A stretch of DNA of 38,477 nt from an uncultured Muribaculaceae bacterium (GCA_910587235.1 CAJUKD010000023.1:1-38477), one strand, 5' to 3'. Positions 26,747-35,965 are shown, counted from the first letter of the stretch. Made by a program: numbers and translations. The notes: generated from the letters alone by a model not told the origin.

Positions 26747-27691
26747 ATGAAAAAATTTACTCTTTTCGCAGCCGCAGTAGCTGTAGCTCTCGGCGCTTCC
26801 GCACAGGGTGCAGTCGCTCCCGGTATCGCACGTGTTCTTGAAGGCGGTAAAATCGCTACACTCGAATATGTAGCACTCGACGAATTCACTGTGGCCGACC
26901 TCGAAAGCAAAGGCGTGAAAGTACAGAATATAGGTCCTAACGACGCAGGTCGCCAGCTTTTCATCTGGGCTTCCGGTGAAACCCTGCAGGCCTACGAAGC
27001 CGGCATGCCCGGTGTCGACGACCAGACCGCAGGATTCCTTTCCATGGAAGTCGTTGCTCCCCAAGGTTGGTCAGGCGCAGGCTATAACATCAGCAAGGAC
27101 GAACCCGCCAACACCACCATGTGGAACGACGAAACCCACTTCCACCTCGCTTACTGCACACCCAGCAACAATGCTCCCGCTTCTATCGCCATCACAGTGG
27201 CCGACGGCCTTGGCGACTGCGGCAGTGCTCCCGCAAAATTCGCCCTCGGTCCCAATTTCGACGACAACGGTACCGTGATACCCTCTGCCGCTCCCGCAGC
27301 AACCGACGAATGGCAGGCTATTGATATAACCTTTGCTGACCTGAAGAAAATGTGGCCCGGTTTCGACTACAAAGCCATCACCGGCTGGTGCGGCAACATC
27401 ATGGCCTTTGTTCCCGGCGGTGTAGCAGGCAAGACTTTCGCTTTCGACGCCATCTATTTCTATAACTACGGCGACGGTTCGGGCATCTCCAACATCGCAG
27501 CCGACGAAACCGACATCGTCATCACCGGCCGCACCGTCAACGCCCACGGCGCAGCAGGCATCGCCCTCTACGACCTCACCGGCAAGACAGTCAAAGCTAC
27601 CGCAGGCACAACACTCGGAATCGACAACGTGCCCGCCGGACTCTATATCGTAAAAGCCGGCAACGCCGTACGCAAAGTGCTCGTAAAATAA
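26747..27691 (+). CDS. T9SS-exported protein, probable surface glycan-binding protein
   Basis: The 314-residue protein has a signal peptide (MKKFTLFAAAVAVALGASAQ), a middle region of about 220 residues with many aromatic and Asp/Gly positions (FIWASGETLQAYEAG, then TMWNDETHFHLAY, then ITFADLKKMWPGFDYKAITG), and a T9SS type A sorting domain (GIALYDLTGKTV, then VPAGLYIVKAG, ending KVLVK). I recognise no catalytic motif. In this position glycan loci often encode surface glycan-binding proteins, so it is a good candidate for binding beta-glucan. The gene is isolated by a hairpin on each side and uses few, mostly C-ending codons, suggesting high expression. Confidence 0.7.
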   Translation: MKKFTLFAAAVAVALGASAQGAVAPGIARVLEGGKIATLEYVALDEFTVADLESKGVKVQNIGPNDAGRQLFIWASGETLQAYEAGMPGVDDQTAGFLSMEVVAPQGWSGAGYNISKDEPANTTMWNDETHFHLAYCTPSNNAPASIAITVADGLGDCGSAPAKFALGPNFDDNGTVIPSAAPAATDEWQAIDITFADLKKMWPGFDYKAITGWCGNIMAFVPGGVAGKTFAFDAIYFYNYGDGSGISNIAADETDIVITGRTVNAHGAAGIALYDLTGKTVKATAGTTLGIDNVPAGLYIVKAGNAVRKVLVK

Positions 27692-27720
27692 TTATTTTTT
27701 CCAAGGTAAAAAAGATTTCC

Positions 27721-27760
27721 ACAATGCCGGGGCGAATCCCCGCCCCGGCATTGTTTTTTT
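27721..27760 (+). terminator. Rho-independent terminator inside the glucan locus
   Basis: A perfect 14-bp stem (27721-27734 with 27741-27754, loop AATCCC) ends in an eight-T run to 27760. This is a textbook terminator placed before the GH16 genes. Confidence 0.85.
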
Positions 27761-27886
27761 CAAGAAGCCTCCCTTAAAACGGCTATTCAAGTATATCAAC
27801 GCAACAGTTCCGACACCTCCTTCAACCAAACCAATTCAAGCATAATCCATACGGAACCCCTTAACCGATAAAGCCATAGACAAACC

Positions 27887-29056
27887 ATGCAACTCCGACG
27901 ACACATACTCATCGCCTCTCTTTTGCTTCCCGCCGCGGTTTTCGCCGCAGAACCTCAGACCGGCACCGGCGAAAACGACGGCTACCGCCTCGTGTGGCAA
28001 GACCTTTTCGATGCCGACGCATTAAGTCCCGAACGCTGGGAAATAGAAGTCAACGGCGCCGGCGGCGGCAATAACGAGCTACAGTACTACACCGACCGCG
28101 AGGAGAACGTGCGTCTTGGAAAGGACGAGCACGGCAACGGATGCCTTATCCTCACCGCCCGCCGCGAAAGCTACAAAGGCAAGAGTTTCACATCCGGCAG
28201 GCTTATAACCAAAAACCGCGTGAACTTCACACACGGCAAAGTCGAGGCTGCCATAAAACTACCCAAGACCGCCAACGGCCTCTGGCCGGCTTTCTGGATG
28301 ATGGGCAACGACCACGAACAGGTGGGATGGCCCAAATGCGGCGAAATCGACATCATGGAATTCGGACATTCCAACGCATTCGGCGCCGGCAAGCAAGAAC
28401 ACTACTTCAACGGCGCATGCCACTGGGGGCAGGGCTGGCCTGCGGCAAGCTATGCCAACAGCATCATCAATCCCTACAGCCTGCAGGACGGTGAGTTCCA
28501 TATCTACACCTGCATCTGGACAGAAGAACGGATAGAAATGTACGTCGACCTCGACCGCAATCCTGATGCGGAACCGTACTACGCTATGGATTTTCCCTGC
28601 AACGAGCCTGACAACGAATGGTCGCCCGGCAATTATTTCCACAAACCCAATTTCATATTGTTCAATCTGGCTGTCGGAGGCAATTTCCCGGGCATTCACG
28701 ATGCGAAAGGGATCACGGCTCTCAACGAGAACAACGGACAGCAGGCATCAATGTATGTCAACTACGTGAAAATCTATCAGAAAGGCACTGCCGACGAAGA
28801 GTTTTTCTCCCTTATTCCCGGCGACAAGGAAGAAAGTTCATCGGTAGCCGCAATAGGAACATCCTCAGTGAGCTGGCGCCTCGACGGCCGCATAATCAGC
28901 ACCACAGAAGCGTGCGACATAAAGGTGTATGACACCACCGGACGCCTCGTGGCATCAGCCGCAGCTGCAAACACCCTGAACCTCGAGGCTCTGCCCGCAG
29001 GTATCTACATCCTGCAGGCCGGCGACGACACACGCGCAAAAATAGCGCTCAGATAA
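27887..29056 (+). CDS. GH16 endo-beta-1,3-glucanase with T9SS sorting domain
   Basis: The 389-residue protein has a signal peptide (ILIASLLLPAAVFA), a GH16 laminarinase-type jelly-roll over residues about 33-290, and a T9SS type A sorting domain (IKVYDTTGRLVAS, then LPAGIYILQAG). The catalytic motif is GEIDIMEF: Glu153 nucleophile, Asp155, Glu158 acid/base. LWPAFWMMG, NNELQYYTD and NYFHKPNFILFNLAVGG are typical of bacterial beta-1,3- or mixed-linkage glucanases. The sorting domain predicts secretion to the cell surface, where it would cut long glucan. The gene lies 126 bases after a strong terminator and 2 bases before a second GH16. Confidence 0.94.
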   Translation: MQLRRHILIASLLLPAAVFAAEPQTGTGENDGYRLVWQDLFDADALSPERWEIEVNGAGGGNNELQYYTDREENVRLGKDEHGNGCLILTARRESYKGKSFTSGRLITKNRVNFTHGKVEAAIKLPKTANGLWPAFWMMGNDHEQVGWPKCGEIDIMEFGHSNAFGAGKQEHYFNGACHWGQGWPAASYANSIINPYSLQDGEFHIYTCIWTEERIEMYVDLDRNPDAEPYYAMDFPCNEPDNEWSPGNYFHKPNFILFNLAVGGNFPGIHDAKGITALNENNGQQASMYVNYVKIYQKGTADEEFFSLIPGDKEESSSVAAIGTSSVSWRLDGRIISTTEACDIKVYDTTGRLVASAAAANTLNLEALPAGIYILQAGDDTRAKIALR

Positions 29057-29058
29057 TC

Positions 29059-29955
29059 ATGAAGATACAACTTATCACATTCATAGCCGCTCTGGCCGCG
29101 CTATCCGCACAGGCCGCCGACCGTCTTCCGGCTCATCTCGGAGCCGAAGGCTACGTGCTGTCGTGGCACGACGAATTCGACGGCGACAGCCTCGACCGCC
29201 GTGCCTGGAACGTGGAAGTCAACGGAACGGGATGCGGCAACCACGAACTGCAGCACTACATCGACGCTCCCGAGGCAGTCAGCGTGGCCGACGGATGCCT
29301 TCTGCTGACGGCCATCCGCCGTCCCTACGGCGACAGCCATCAGTTCACATCCGGCCGCGTGAACACTCACGGCAAAGTGACTTTTACTTATGGCATAATC
29401 GAAGCACGAATAAAGCTGCCCTCCACCGCCGACGGACTCTGGCCGGCTTTCTGGATGATGGGCGACGACATTTCGACCGTAGGCTGGCCTGCGTGCGGCG
29501 AAACCGACATACTCGAGATGGGGCATGCCAACGGAATCGCCGCCGGGTCGCAGGACAAGCTTTTTAACGGAGCCATGCACTACGGACCCGACGCCGGCCG
29601 CCACATACAGCAAGTCGGAGAAGGGACATCCACCTACAGCCTTCAGGACGGCAAATTCCATCACTTCTATGTCGTGTGGACTCCGAAGTATATACGAATG
29701 TATGTCGATAAAGTAGCGGAGCCATACCTCAGCGTCGACATTGACGCCACACAGGCCACCGGTGCCGACAGTACAGGAGCTTATTTCCACAAGCCCAACT
29801 TCCTGCTGTTCAATCTGGCAGTGGGAGGCGATTTCACCGGTATCCACAATCCCGACGCCATCACGGCCCTTGGCAACGCCGAAGGCTCGAAAGCCTCGAT
29901 GGAAATCGATTATGTGCGTATCTACACCCCCGCCGGCATAGCATCGAACGACTGA
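29059..29955 (+). CDS. GH16 endo-beta-1,3-glucanase without a sorting domain
   Basis: The 298-residue protein has a signal peptide (LITFIAALAALSAQAA) and a GH16 domain only. The catalytic motif is GETDILEM: Glu148, Asp150, Glu153. It shares the stretches LWPAFWMMG, TSGR and YFHKPNFLLFNLAVGGDF with the preceding GH16, so the two are paralogues. It has no T9SS domain and no lipobox, so it is probably periplasmic and trims imported oligosaccharides. The ATG is 2 bases after the upstream stop; the GH3 gene follows after 35 bases. Confidence 0.93.
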   Translation: MKIQLITFIAALAALSAQAADRLPAHLGAEGYVLSWHDEFDGDSLDRRAWNVEVNGTGCGNHELQHYIDAPEAVSVADGCLLLTAIRRPYGDSHQFTSGRVNTHGKVTFTYGIIEARIKLPSTADGLWPAFWMMGDDISTVGWPACGETDILEMGHANGIAAGSQDKLFNGAMHYGPDAGRHIQQVGEGTSTYSLQDGKFHHFYVVWTPKYIRMYVDKVAEPYLSVDIDATQATGADSTGAYFHKPNFLLFNLAVGGDFTGIHNPDAITALGNAEGSKASMEIDYVRIYTPAGIASND

Positions 29956-29990
29956 CAAGCAATAACAATCAGAAATATTCACATCAAGTA

Positions 29991-32240
29991 ATGAAAAAAG
30001 CACAACTTTTCGCCCTCGCGGCCGCAAGCGCAATCACTTTAGCCGGAGTTTCATGTTCCGACGGAAGCAACAGCACAAAGGCCAGCGACTACGACAAGGA
30101 AATAGAATCGCTGCTCTCGCAGATGACCCTCGACGAAAAAATCGGTCAGCTCAACCAACGCACCGGTGTCGGCCTGACCGACGAGATGACCGGAGCGATC
30201 CGCGCCGGCAGTGTAGGCTCGCTGCTCAACGAAGTGGATCCGGAAACCGTCAACGCCCTGCAGCGCGAGGCCGTCGAGAACTCCCGTCTTGGCATACCTC
30301 TGATATTTTCCCGCGACGTTGTACACGGTTTCAAGACCATCTACCCCATTCCTCTCGGACAAGCAGCCACCTGGAATCCCGCACTGGTGGAGGAAGGCGC
30401 CCGTGTGGCTGCCGACGAAGCCTCGTCGGTAGGCATACGCTGGACATTCTCTCCAATGCTCGACGTGGCCCGCGACAGCCGATGGGGCCGCATTGCGGAA
30501 GGTTTCGGCGAAGATCCGTACCTGACCTCGGTTCTTGGCGAAGCCATGATACGCGGCTATCAGACCGACGACCTCAGCCGCCCGAACACCATGGCTGCCT
30601 GCGCCAAGCATTTCGCCGCCTACGGATTCTCGGAAAACGGCAAGGACTACAACAGTGTGTGGATGCCCGAATCGCGCCTGCGCGACGTCGTCCTTCCTCC
30701 GTTCAAAAAGGCTGCAGAATCCGGTGCCGCCACATTCATGTGCTCTTTCAATGAAATCAACGATGTACCTACCAATGCCAGCAGCTATCTGCTTCGCGAC
30801 ATCCTGCGCGACGAATGGGGCTGGAACGGCATGATGGTCAGCGACTGGGGTTCCATCATGCAGATGGTTCCGCAGGGTCATTGCACCGATCTGCGCCACG
30901 CCGCCGCCGTTGCCTCCAAGGCAGGCGTCGACATGGACATGGAAAGCTACGCCTACATACAGCACCTCAAGGATCTGGTAGAGAAAGGCGAGGTCAGCGA
31001 AAAGACCATCGACGGACTTGTGCGTAATGTATTGCGTCTGAAATACCGTCTGGGCTTATTCGACAATCCTTATGTCGACCTCGACAGCGCACGCCGCTTC
31101 TACACCGAAGCCAACCTCGACGGAGCGCGCCGTGCTGCCGAAGAAAGCGCCGTGCTGCTCACGAACAACGGTATCCTGCCTCTGAAAGAAAATGTGCGCC
31201 GCATTGCCGTGACAGGTCCGCTTATGGACGCCAAACACGACCAGAACGGCACGTGGTGTTTCGATATGGAAAAAGAACACACCGTAACCGCTCTCGAAGC
31301 CCTCACCGAGATGTACGGAAAAGACCGCATCATAGCCGCCCCGGGTCTTACTTACAGCCGCTCAACCGACGCAGCCGGCATACGCCGTGCAGCCGCCGAA
31401 GCCGCAAAAGCCGACGTGATCCTATTCTTCGCCGGCGAGGAGGCCGTTCTTTCCGGTGAGGCACACTGCCGCGCCGATATCAGCCTGCCGGGAGCACAGA
31501 CCGAAATGCTCCGCGCCCTCAAAGCCACAGGCAAACCCGTTGTGACAGTCATAATGGCCGGACGCGCCCTGACTATCCCCGAAGAAAGCAAGCTTTCCGA
31601 TGCCGTGCTCTACGTCTTCCACCCGGGAACAATGGGTGGACCGGCTATCGCCAACCTGCTTTCGGGCAAAGTCAACCCTTCGGGTCGCCTACCTTTGACT
31701 ATGCCCCGCATGACCGGCCAGCTGCCGCTCTATTACGCCCACAACAACACCGGACGTCCCGCGTCAGGAATTGTACTTATCGACTCGCTGGAACTTGAGG
31801 CTGACCAGACTTCGACAGGCTGCACAAGCTTCTATCTCGATGCCGGCGACGGGCCCCTATTCCCCTTCGGCCACGGACTGAGCTACACGACTTTCAAATA
31901 TGGTCCCGTAGAGCTTTCCGCCACTGAAATCGCTCCCGACGGAAGCATCACAGCCAGCTGCGAAATCACCAATACAGGCGAGCGCGAAGGATCGGAAGTC
32001 GCCCAGCTTTACGTCCGCGACCTTGTAGGCTCGATGGTTCGCCCCGTTCGCGAACTGAAAGCATTCGAGAAAATCACTCTCGCCCCCGGCGAAAGCCGCA
32101 AGGTCAGCTTCACCCTCGACGGCGCCGACTTAGCCTACACCAATGCCGAGAATAAAAAAATCACAGAACCCGGCGAATTCAGACTGTGGATTTCTCCCGA
32201 CAGCCAGGCGGGCGAAGCAGTTTCTTTCACCGTAAAATAA
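29991..32240 (+). CDS. GH3 beta-glucosidase lipoprotein
   Basis: The 749-residue protein is a lipoprotein (AGVSC, Cys22) with the three-domain GH3 layout. The catalytic barrel has CAKHFAAYG (Lys206-His207) and the nucleophile Asp285 in VSDWGS. The alpha/beta sandwich has ILFFAGEEAVLSGE, and a C-terminal fibronectin-III-like domain begins near SCEITNTGEREGSEVAQLYV. It releases glucose from the non-reducing end of beta-glucan oligosaccharides. The lipid anchor places it on a membrane facing the periplasm or surface. It lies 35 bases after the second GH16 and 13 before the GH128 gene. Confidence 0.95.
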   Translation: MKKAQLFALAAASAITLAGVSCSDGSNSTKASDYDKEIESLLSQMTLDEKIGQLNQRTGVGLTDEMTGAIRAGSVGSLLNEVDPETVNALQREAVENSRLGIPLIFSRDVVHGFKTIYPIPLGQAATWNPALVEEGARVAADEASSVGIRWTFSPMLDVARDSRWGRIAEGFGEDPYLTSVLGEAMIRGYQTDDLSRPNTMAACAKHFAAYGFSENGKDYNSVWMPESRLRDVVLPPFKKAAESGAATFMCSFNEINDVPTNASSYLLRDILRDEWGWNGMMVSDWGSIMQMVPQGHCTDLRHAAAVASKAGVDMDMESYAYIQHLKDLVEKGEVSEKTIDGLVRNVLRLKYRLGLFDNPYVDLDSARRFYTEANLDGARRAAEESAVLLTNNGILPLKENVRRIAVTGPLMDAKHDQNGTWCFDMEKEHTVTALEALTEMYGKDRIIAAPGLTYSRSTDAAGIRRAAAEAAKADVILFFAGEEAVLSGEAHCRADISLPGAQTEMLRALKATGKPVVTVIMAGRALTIPEESKLSDAVLYVFHPGTMGGPAIANLLSGKVNPSGRLPLTMPRMTGQLPLYYAHNNTGRPASGIVLIDSLELEADQTSTGCTSFYLDAGDGPLFPFGHGLSYTTFKYGPVELSATEIAPDGSITASCEITNTGEREGSEVAQLYVRDLVGSMVRPVRELKAFEKITLAPGESRKVSFTLDGADLAYTNAENKKITEPGEFRLWISPDSQAGEAVSFTVK

Positions 32241-32253
32241 AAGGGATTCCAAG

Positions 32254-33702
32254 ATGAATACTAAATTCATAGCAATCGCCCTCGGGCTGCTTCTCGTAGC
32301 TCCGATGTCCGACGCCCGCAGCCCCAAACGCGGTGTCAGCGAAAGCGCATTCCAATTCGCTTCCCAGCTCGAACCGCTCTCTCCCGGTGTCTGCTGGTTC
32401 TACAACTGGGGACCGCAGCCAAATTCCGACGAAGTGGCGAACTACGAGGACATGGAGTTCTGCCCCATGGCCTGGAACGGCGGCTACAACGCCACGGCCA
32501 TACGCAATTACTTCAACAAATATCCTCAGGCAAAATACATACTCGGATTCAACGAGCCTAACTTCATCAACCAGGCCGACATGACTCCTCAGGAGGCCGC
32601 CGAGAAATGGCCGGAACTGAAGGCTCTCGCCGACGAACTTGGTGCGAAAATCGTCGCTCCGGCGATGAACACGTCCCCCAATCCTCCTTACCAGAGTCCG
32701 ACAAAATGGTTCGACGAATTTGTGGCTATAGTCGGTCTTGATTCGTTCGACTATCTGGCAGTGCATAGCTACGGCGGCACCGAGGCAATGAAGAATATCG
32801 CCACAAGTTTCCATGACCGCTACGGCAAGGACGTGTGGGTCACCGAGTTCTGCCTGTGGCCCGACGAAGGCAACGCAAACGCCTATGTTTCGCCCGACTC
32901 GCAGATAAGCTCGATGATCAGGTCACTCGAATGGCTTGAAAAGACTCCTTGGATCTACCGTTACGCATGGTTCAAACCCGTAGGTCTTGTAAATTCCAAC
33001 AAAGGCCCGAACTACGGCCTGCTGATGCCGAAGAACGGCGCCGGTCCGCGCGAACTGTCGGAACAAGGCTATGTATATACCTACATGAGCGAGTTCGACG
33101 CGGATGTATGGCACAGCACAGGCGAGCTTGTAGCCGCGTCGGAATACATTTCCAGCACGGCTCTAAGCCTTGGCAAGGGCGCCAATGCCGACTGCCCGCT
33201 GCCTATAGAGATCAGCCAGTTCAACGCGGGCGCTACCGCCGATTATCAGTTCGACATCACGGCTGCAGGCAATTATTCGCTCGAACTGACTGTTTCAGGC
33301 GAAGGCGAGCCTAAACGCTACGACCCGACTCTAAGCATTGTGGCTGTAAATACCGACGGCAGCGAAGGCAAGGAATTGCACGCCGCCAAAGACTTCGTCC
33401 TCACCGGCGACAACACGGCGTACTCCACTGTAAATTTCCCGATTACCCTTCAGGCCGGCAAGCAGACCTTGCGCATCAAGGATGCCAATCCTTACCGCCC
33501 GTCGGGCATACGCATCTCGACATTGCGCCTGCGCGATCTGTCCGGTGTGACAGATGTGACTGTCGAGAACGAAAACAGACTTGTCGACGTTGTAAACGCA
33601 GCCGGAATCACAGTGCGCCGCGGCGTAGAAGCCTCGCACGCGACCGAAGGTCTGCCGGCCGGTTTCTACATAGCCGGTGGCCGTAAAACAATCGTACGGT
33701 AA
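32254..33702 (+). CDS. GH128 beta-1,3-glucanase with CBM-like and T9SS domains
   Basis: The 482-residue protein has a signal peptide (FIAIALGLLLVAPMSDA) and a TIM-barrel of the GH128 (glycosyl hydrolase catalytic core) type. Its catalytic pair is Glu101 in LGFNEPN (acid/base) and Glu198 in VTEFCLW (nucleophile); PGVCWFYNWGP and AVHSYGG are also typical. A beta-sandwich module of the CBM6/35 kind (about 315-415; YDPTLSIVAV, TLRIKDANPY) and a T9SS sorting domain (LVDVVNAAGITVRRG, GLPAGFYIAGG) follow. It should act on beta-1,3-glucan at the cell surface. It is the last enzyme of the operon, 13 bases after the GH3 gene. Confidence 0.88.
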   Translation: MNTKFIAIALGLLLVAPMSDARSPKRGVSESAFQFASQLEPLSPGVCWFYNWGPQPNSDEVANYEDMEFCPMAWNGGYNATAIRNYFNKYPQAKYILGFNEPNFINQADMTPQEAAEKWPELKALADELGAKIVAPAMNTSPNPPYQSPTKWFDEFVAIVGLDSFDYLAVHSYGGTEAMKNIATSFHDRYGKDVWVTEFCLWPDEGNANAYVSPDSQISSMIRSLEWLEKTPWIYRYAWFKPVGLVNSNKGPNYGLLMPKNGAGPRELSEQGYVYTYMSEFDADVWHSTGELVAASEYISSTALSLGKGANADCPLPIEISQFNAGATADYQFDITAAGNYSLELTVSGEGEPKRYDPTLSIVAVNTDGSEGKELHAAKDFVLTGDNTAYSTVNFPITLQAGKQTLRIKDANPYRPSGIRISTLRLRDLSGVTDVTVENENRLVDVVNAAGITVRRGVEASHATEGLPAGFYIAGGRKTIVR

Positions 33703-33744
33703 CAGTCCGCCACCAGTATAACATCACACACATACATCTTTTTA

Positions 33745-33779
33745 CGGAGCACCGTCTGAACAAGCGGTGCTCCGCTTGT
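33745..33779 (+). other. Two mutually exclusive hairpins between GH128 and thioredoxin genes
   Basis: CGGAGCACCG (33745-33754) pairs with CGGTGCTCCG (33765-33774). The overlapping ACAAGCGG (33760-33767) pairs with CCGCTTGT (33772-33779). Both stems are perfect but share bases, as in a switch or a terminator pair. There is no long T run. Confidence 0.45.
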
Positions 33780-33815
33780 GTTACTACAGTAGAACGAATC
33801 AAATACTTTAAAGAT

Positions 33816-34112
33816 ATGAACGATTTTCAAGCAATAATCAACGAATCCAAACCGACCCTGGTCGATTTTTTCGCCACATGGTGTGGCCCGTGCCGCATGC
33901 AGGGTCCTGTCCTTGAAGAAGTGAAAAGCAAAGCAGGCGACAAGGCCAACGTAATCAAGATAGATATAGACAAGAATCAGGAACTGGCTGCGCGCTATAA
34001 TGTGCGTTCCGTACCGACTCTTATCATATTCAAAAACGGCGAAGCCCTGTGGCGTGCCGTAGGTCTTCAGTCAGCCGACGTACTGATGGCTAAACTCAGC
34101 GAACACTCCTAA
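33816..34112 (+). CDS. trxA: Thioredoxin
   Basis: The 98-residue protein is a stand-alone thioredoxin with the active site WCGPC (Cys23, Cys26) preceded by LVDFFAT. The cis-Pro region is RSVPTLIIFKNG. There is no signal peptide, so it should be cytoplasmic and reduce protein disulfides. It lies 113 bases after the GH128 gene, separated by overlapping hairpins, and is followed by a 16-bp stem. Its place beside the glucan locus is probably incidental. Confidence 0.93.
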   Translation: MNDFQAIINESKPTLVDFFATWCGPCRMQGPVLEEVKSKAGDKANVIKIDIDKNQELAARYNVRSVPTLIIFKNGEALWRAVGLQSADVLMAKLSEHS

Positions 34113-34145
34113 TTCATTCTCCCTCTCCGATACATGAGAAACATG

Positions 34146-34182
34146 GAAACGGGCTGCATCCCAAGCGGATGCAGCCCGTTTC
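34146..34182. terminator. Perfect 16-bp hairpin between convergent thioredoxin and transporter genes
   Basis: Bases 34146-34161 pair perfectly with 34167-34182 around the loop CAAGC. It sits between two convergent stop codons and could serve both strands. The T run that follows is short, so termination strength is uncertain. Confidence 0.65.
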
Positions 34183-34231
34183 TGCTATTGAGCGTGTCTG
34201 TTATGTAATTGAATTCAGCGCTTTACAAGCG

Positions 34232-35893
34232 TCAGTTAAAACAGAGTATAAGAGCCTGTGCGGCCACCACACGGAGGAACATCGTCAGAGGATAGACGGT
34301 CGAATAGGCTACGGCCGGAGCGTCGTTGCCGGTGGAGTTATTGGCATAGGCGAGTGCGGGGGGATCGGTGTTGCTTCCCGAGAAAAGTCCCATTATGGAG
34401 AGATAATTGATGCGGTCATGACCACGGGCTATAAGGCCTACGATCAGAAGCGGCACTACTGTTATGACGAATCCCCAGATGACCCACCACATACCTGTGG
34501 TGTTGAACACGGCTGCGGCGAAGTCCTTGCCGGCACCGATACCGACCGATGCAAGGAACAGGCAGATACCGAGTTCACGCAGCAACAGCGACGCTGATGT
34601 CGAAGTGTAGGTGACCAGTTTTGCCTTGTAGCCGAAACGGCTCAGCAGAATAGCCACCACAAGAGGTCCGCCGGCGAGTCCGAGTTTCATACCGAAACCT
34701 ACATTGATGGATCCGAGGATGATACCGAGGATTATGCCTACGAAGATGGTTATCAGGTTGGGCTGGTTGAGGCGCTTCATCGAGTTTCCGAGTTTGTCGG
34801 CAAGACGGTCGATGTCTTCCAGCTTGCCCACCACTGTGAGGCGGTCGCCCATCTGCAGGCGAAGAGCGGGAGAAGCGAGAAGGTCGACGCCTGCACGGTT
34901 GACGCGGGTTGCGTTCAGGCGGTAGCCGTTATGCAGTCGCAGCGAACCGAGCGCCACGCCGTTGTACTCGCTCTTTGTTATGACGATGCGGCGGGAGAAC
35001 ACAGGCGCGGGAACGGCTTCCCAGTCCATCTCGATCTGCGGACCTATGACAGCGGTGAAACGGGGAGCGTCGGCCGCCGAACATATCACAAGCAGACGGT
35101 CGCCGCAATGTATGGTGGTCGAAGATTTGGGGATGGTGATTTTCTCATCCTGCCCCATAAGGCGCGACACCACAAAGTTGGTCTGTACGATCTCGTGCAG
35201 CTCAAGCATGGTCTTGCCGTCGACGAGTTTGTTTGTGACTTCGACGGAGAGAAGATACGGTTTCAGGTGCGAGTCTTCCTGCTCGGCCTCGATCTTACGG
35301 ATCTCGTCGTCGGTCTTGATCCGGAATATTCCTTTGATGACGAACATCGACAGAATGATACCTATCACACCCAGAGGATATGCGGCTGCATAACCGCTGG
35401 CCATCAGGTTCACCTGCTCGCTTGAGCCGGTGATCTGGGAGATGGTCTGCTGCGCGGCCGCCAGACCGGGAGTGTTGGTCACCGCACCGCTCATGACTCC
35501 TACAAGGGCTGTCATGTCGTGAATATTACCGAAATAGTAGATGCACAGCACAATGACCACATTAAGCGCGATTCCGAGGACGGCCAGCATATTAAGCCGC
35601 ATGCCTCCTTTCTTGAATGAAGAGAAGAAACCGGGGCCGACCTGAAGTCCGATCGCGAATATGAACAGAATCAATCCGAATTCGCGTACGAATTTAAGGA
35701 TGTGTTCGTCGACGATATATCCGAAGTGTCCCATCAGGATGCCCACAAAGAGCACGAAGGTGACGCCGAGCGACACACCGCAAATCTTCAGTTTGCCGAT
35801 GAAAATGCCGGCTGCAATCACAAAGGAATACAGCACCAGCGTGGCCGCGATAGAATCGTTGCCGGGCAGCAGAAGGTCTGTGATAAAATCCAT
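34232..35893 (-). CDS. YidE/AspT-type transporter with two RCK_C domains
   Basis: The 553-residue membrane protein has an N-terminal block of about five helices (ATLVLYSFVIAAGIFIGKL, then ILFIFAIGLQVGPGFFSSF), two TrkA-C/RCK_C regulatory domains over residues about 195-375 (TTIHCGDRLLVICSA; LRLQMGDRLTVVGKLEDI), and a second helical block with the repeat motif FLASVGIGAGKDF. This matches the aspartate:alanine exchanger/YidE family. The substrate is unknown. The two halves each carry the family's G-x-G-x-G-type motif. It is transcribed alone from a good promoter and converges on thioredoxin. Confidence 0.92.
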   Translation of the reverse strand: MDFITDLLLPGNDSIAATLVLYSFVIAAGIFIGKLKICGVSLGVTFVLFVGILMGHFGYIVDEHILKFVREFGLILFIFAIGLQVGPGFFSSFKKGGMRLNMLAVLGIALNVVIVLCIYYFGNIHDMTALVGVMSGAVTNTPGLAAAQQTISQITGSSEQVNLMASGYAAAYPLGVIGIILSMFVIKGIFRIKTDDEIRKIEAEQEDSHLKPYLLSVEVTNKLVDGKTMLELHEIVQTNFVVSRLMGQDEKITIPKSSTTIHCGDRLLVICSAADAPRFTAVIGPQIEMDWEAVPAPVFSRRIVITKSEYNGVALGSLRLHNGYRLNATRVNRAGVDLLASPALRLQMGDRLTVVGKLEDIDRLADKLGNSMKRLNQPNLITIFVGIILGIILGSINVGFGMKLGLAGGPLVVAILLSRFGYKAKLVTYTSTSASLLLRELGICLFLASVGIGAGKDFAAAVFNTTGMWWVIWGFVITVVPLLIVGLIARGHDRINYLSIMGLFSGSNTDPPALAYANNSTGNDAPAVAYSTVYPLTMFLRVVAAQALILCFN

Positions 35894-35965
35894 GAAATTA
35901 ATACATTTGAACCATTAATACCTATCGGAACAGGAGGCTGAATCATGCCGCCTGCAAATTTTCTG

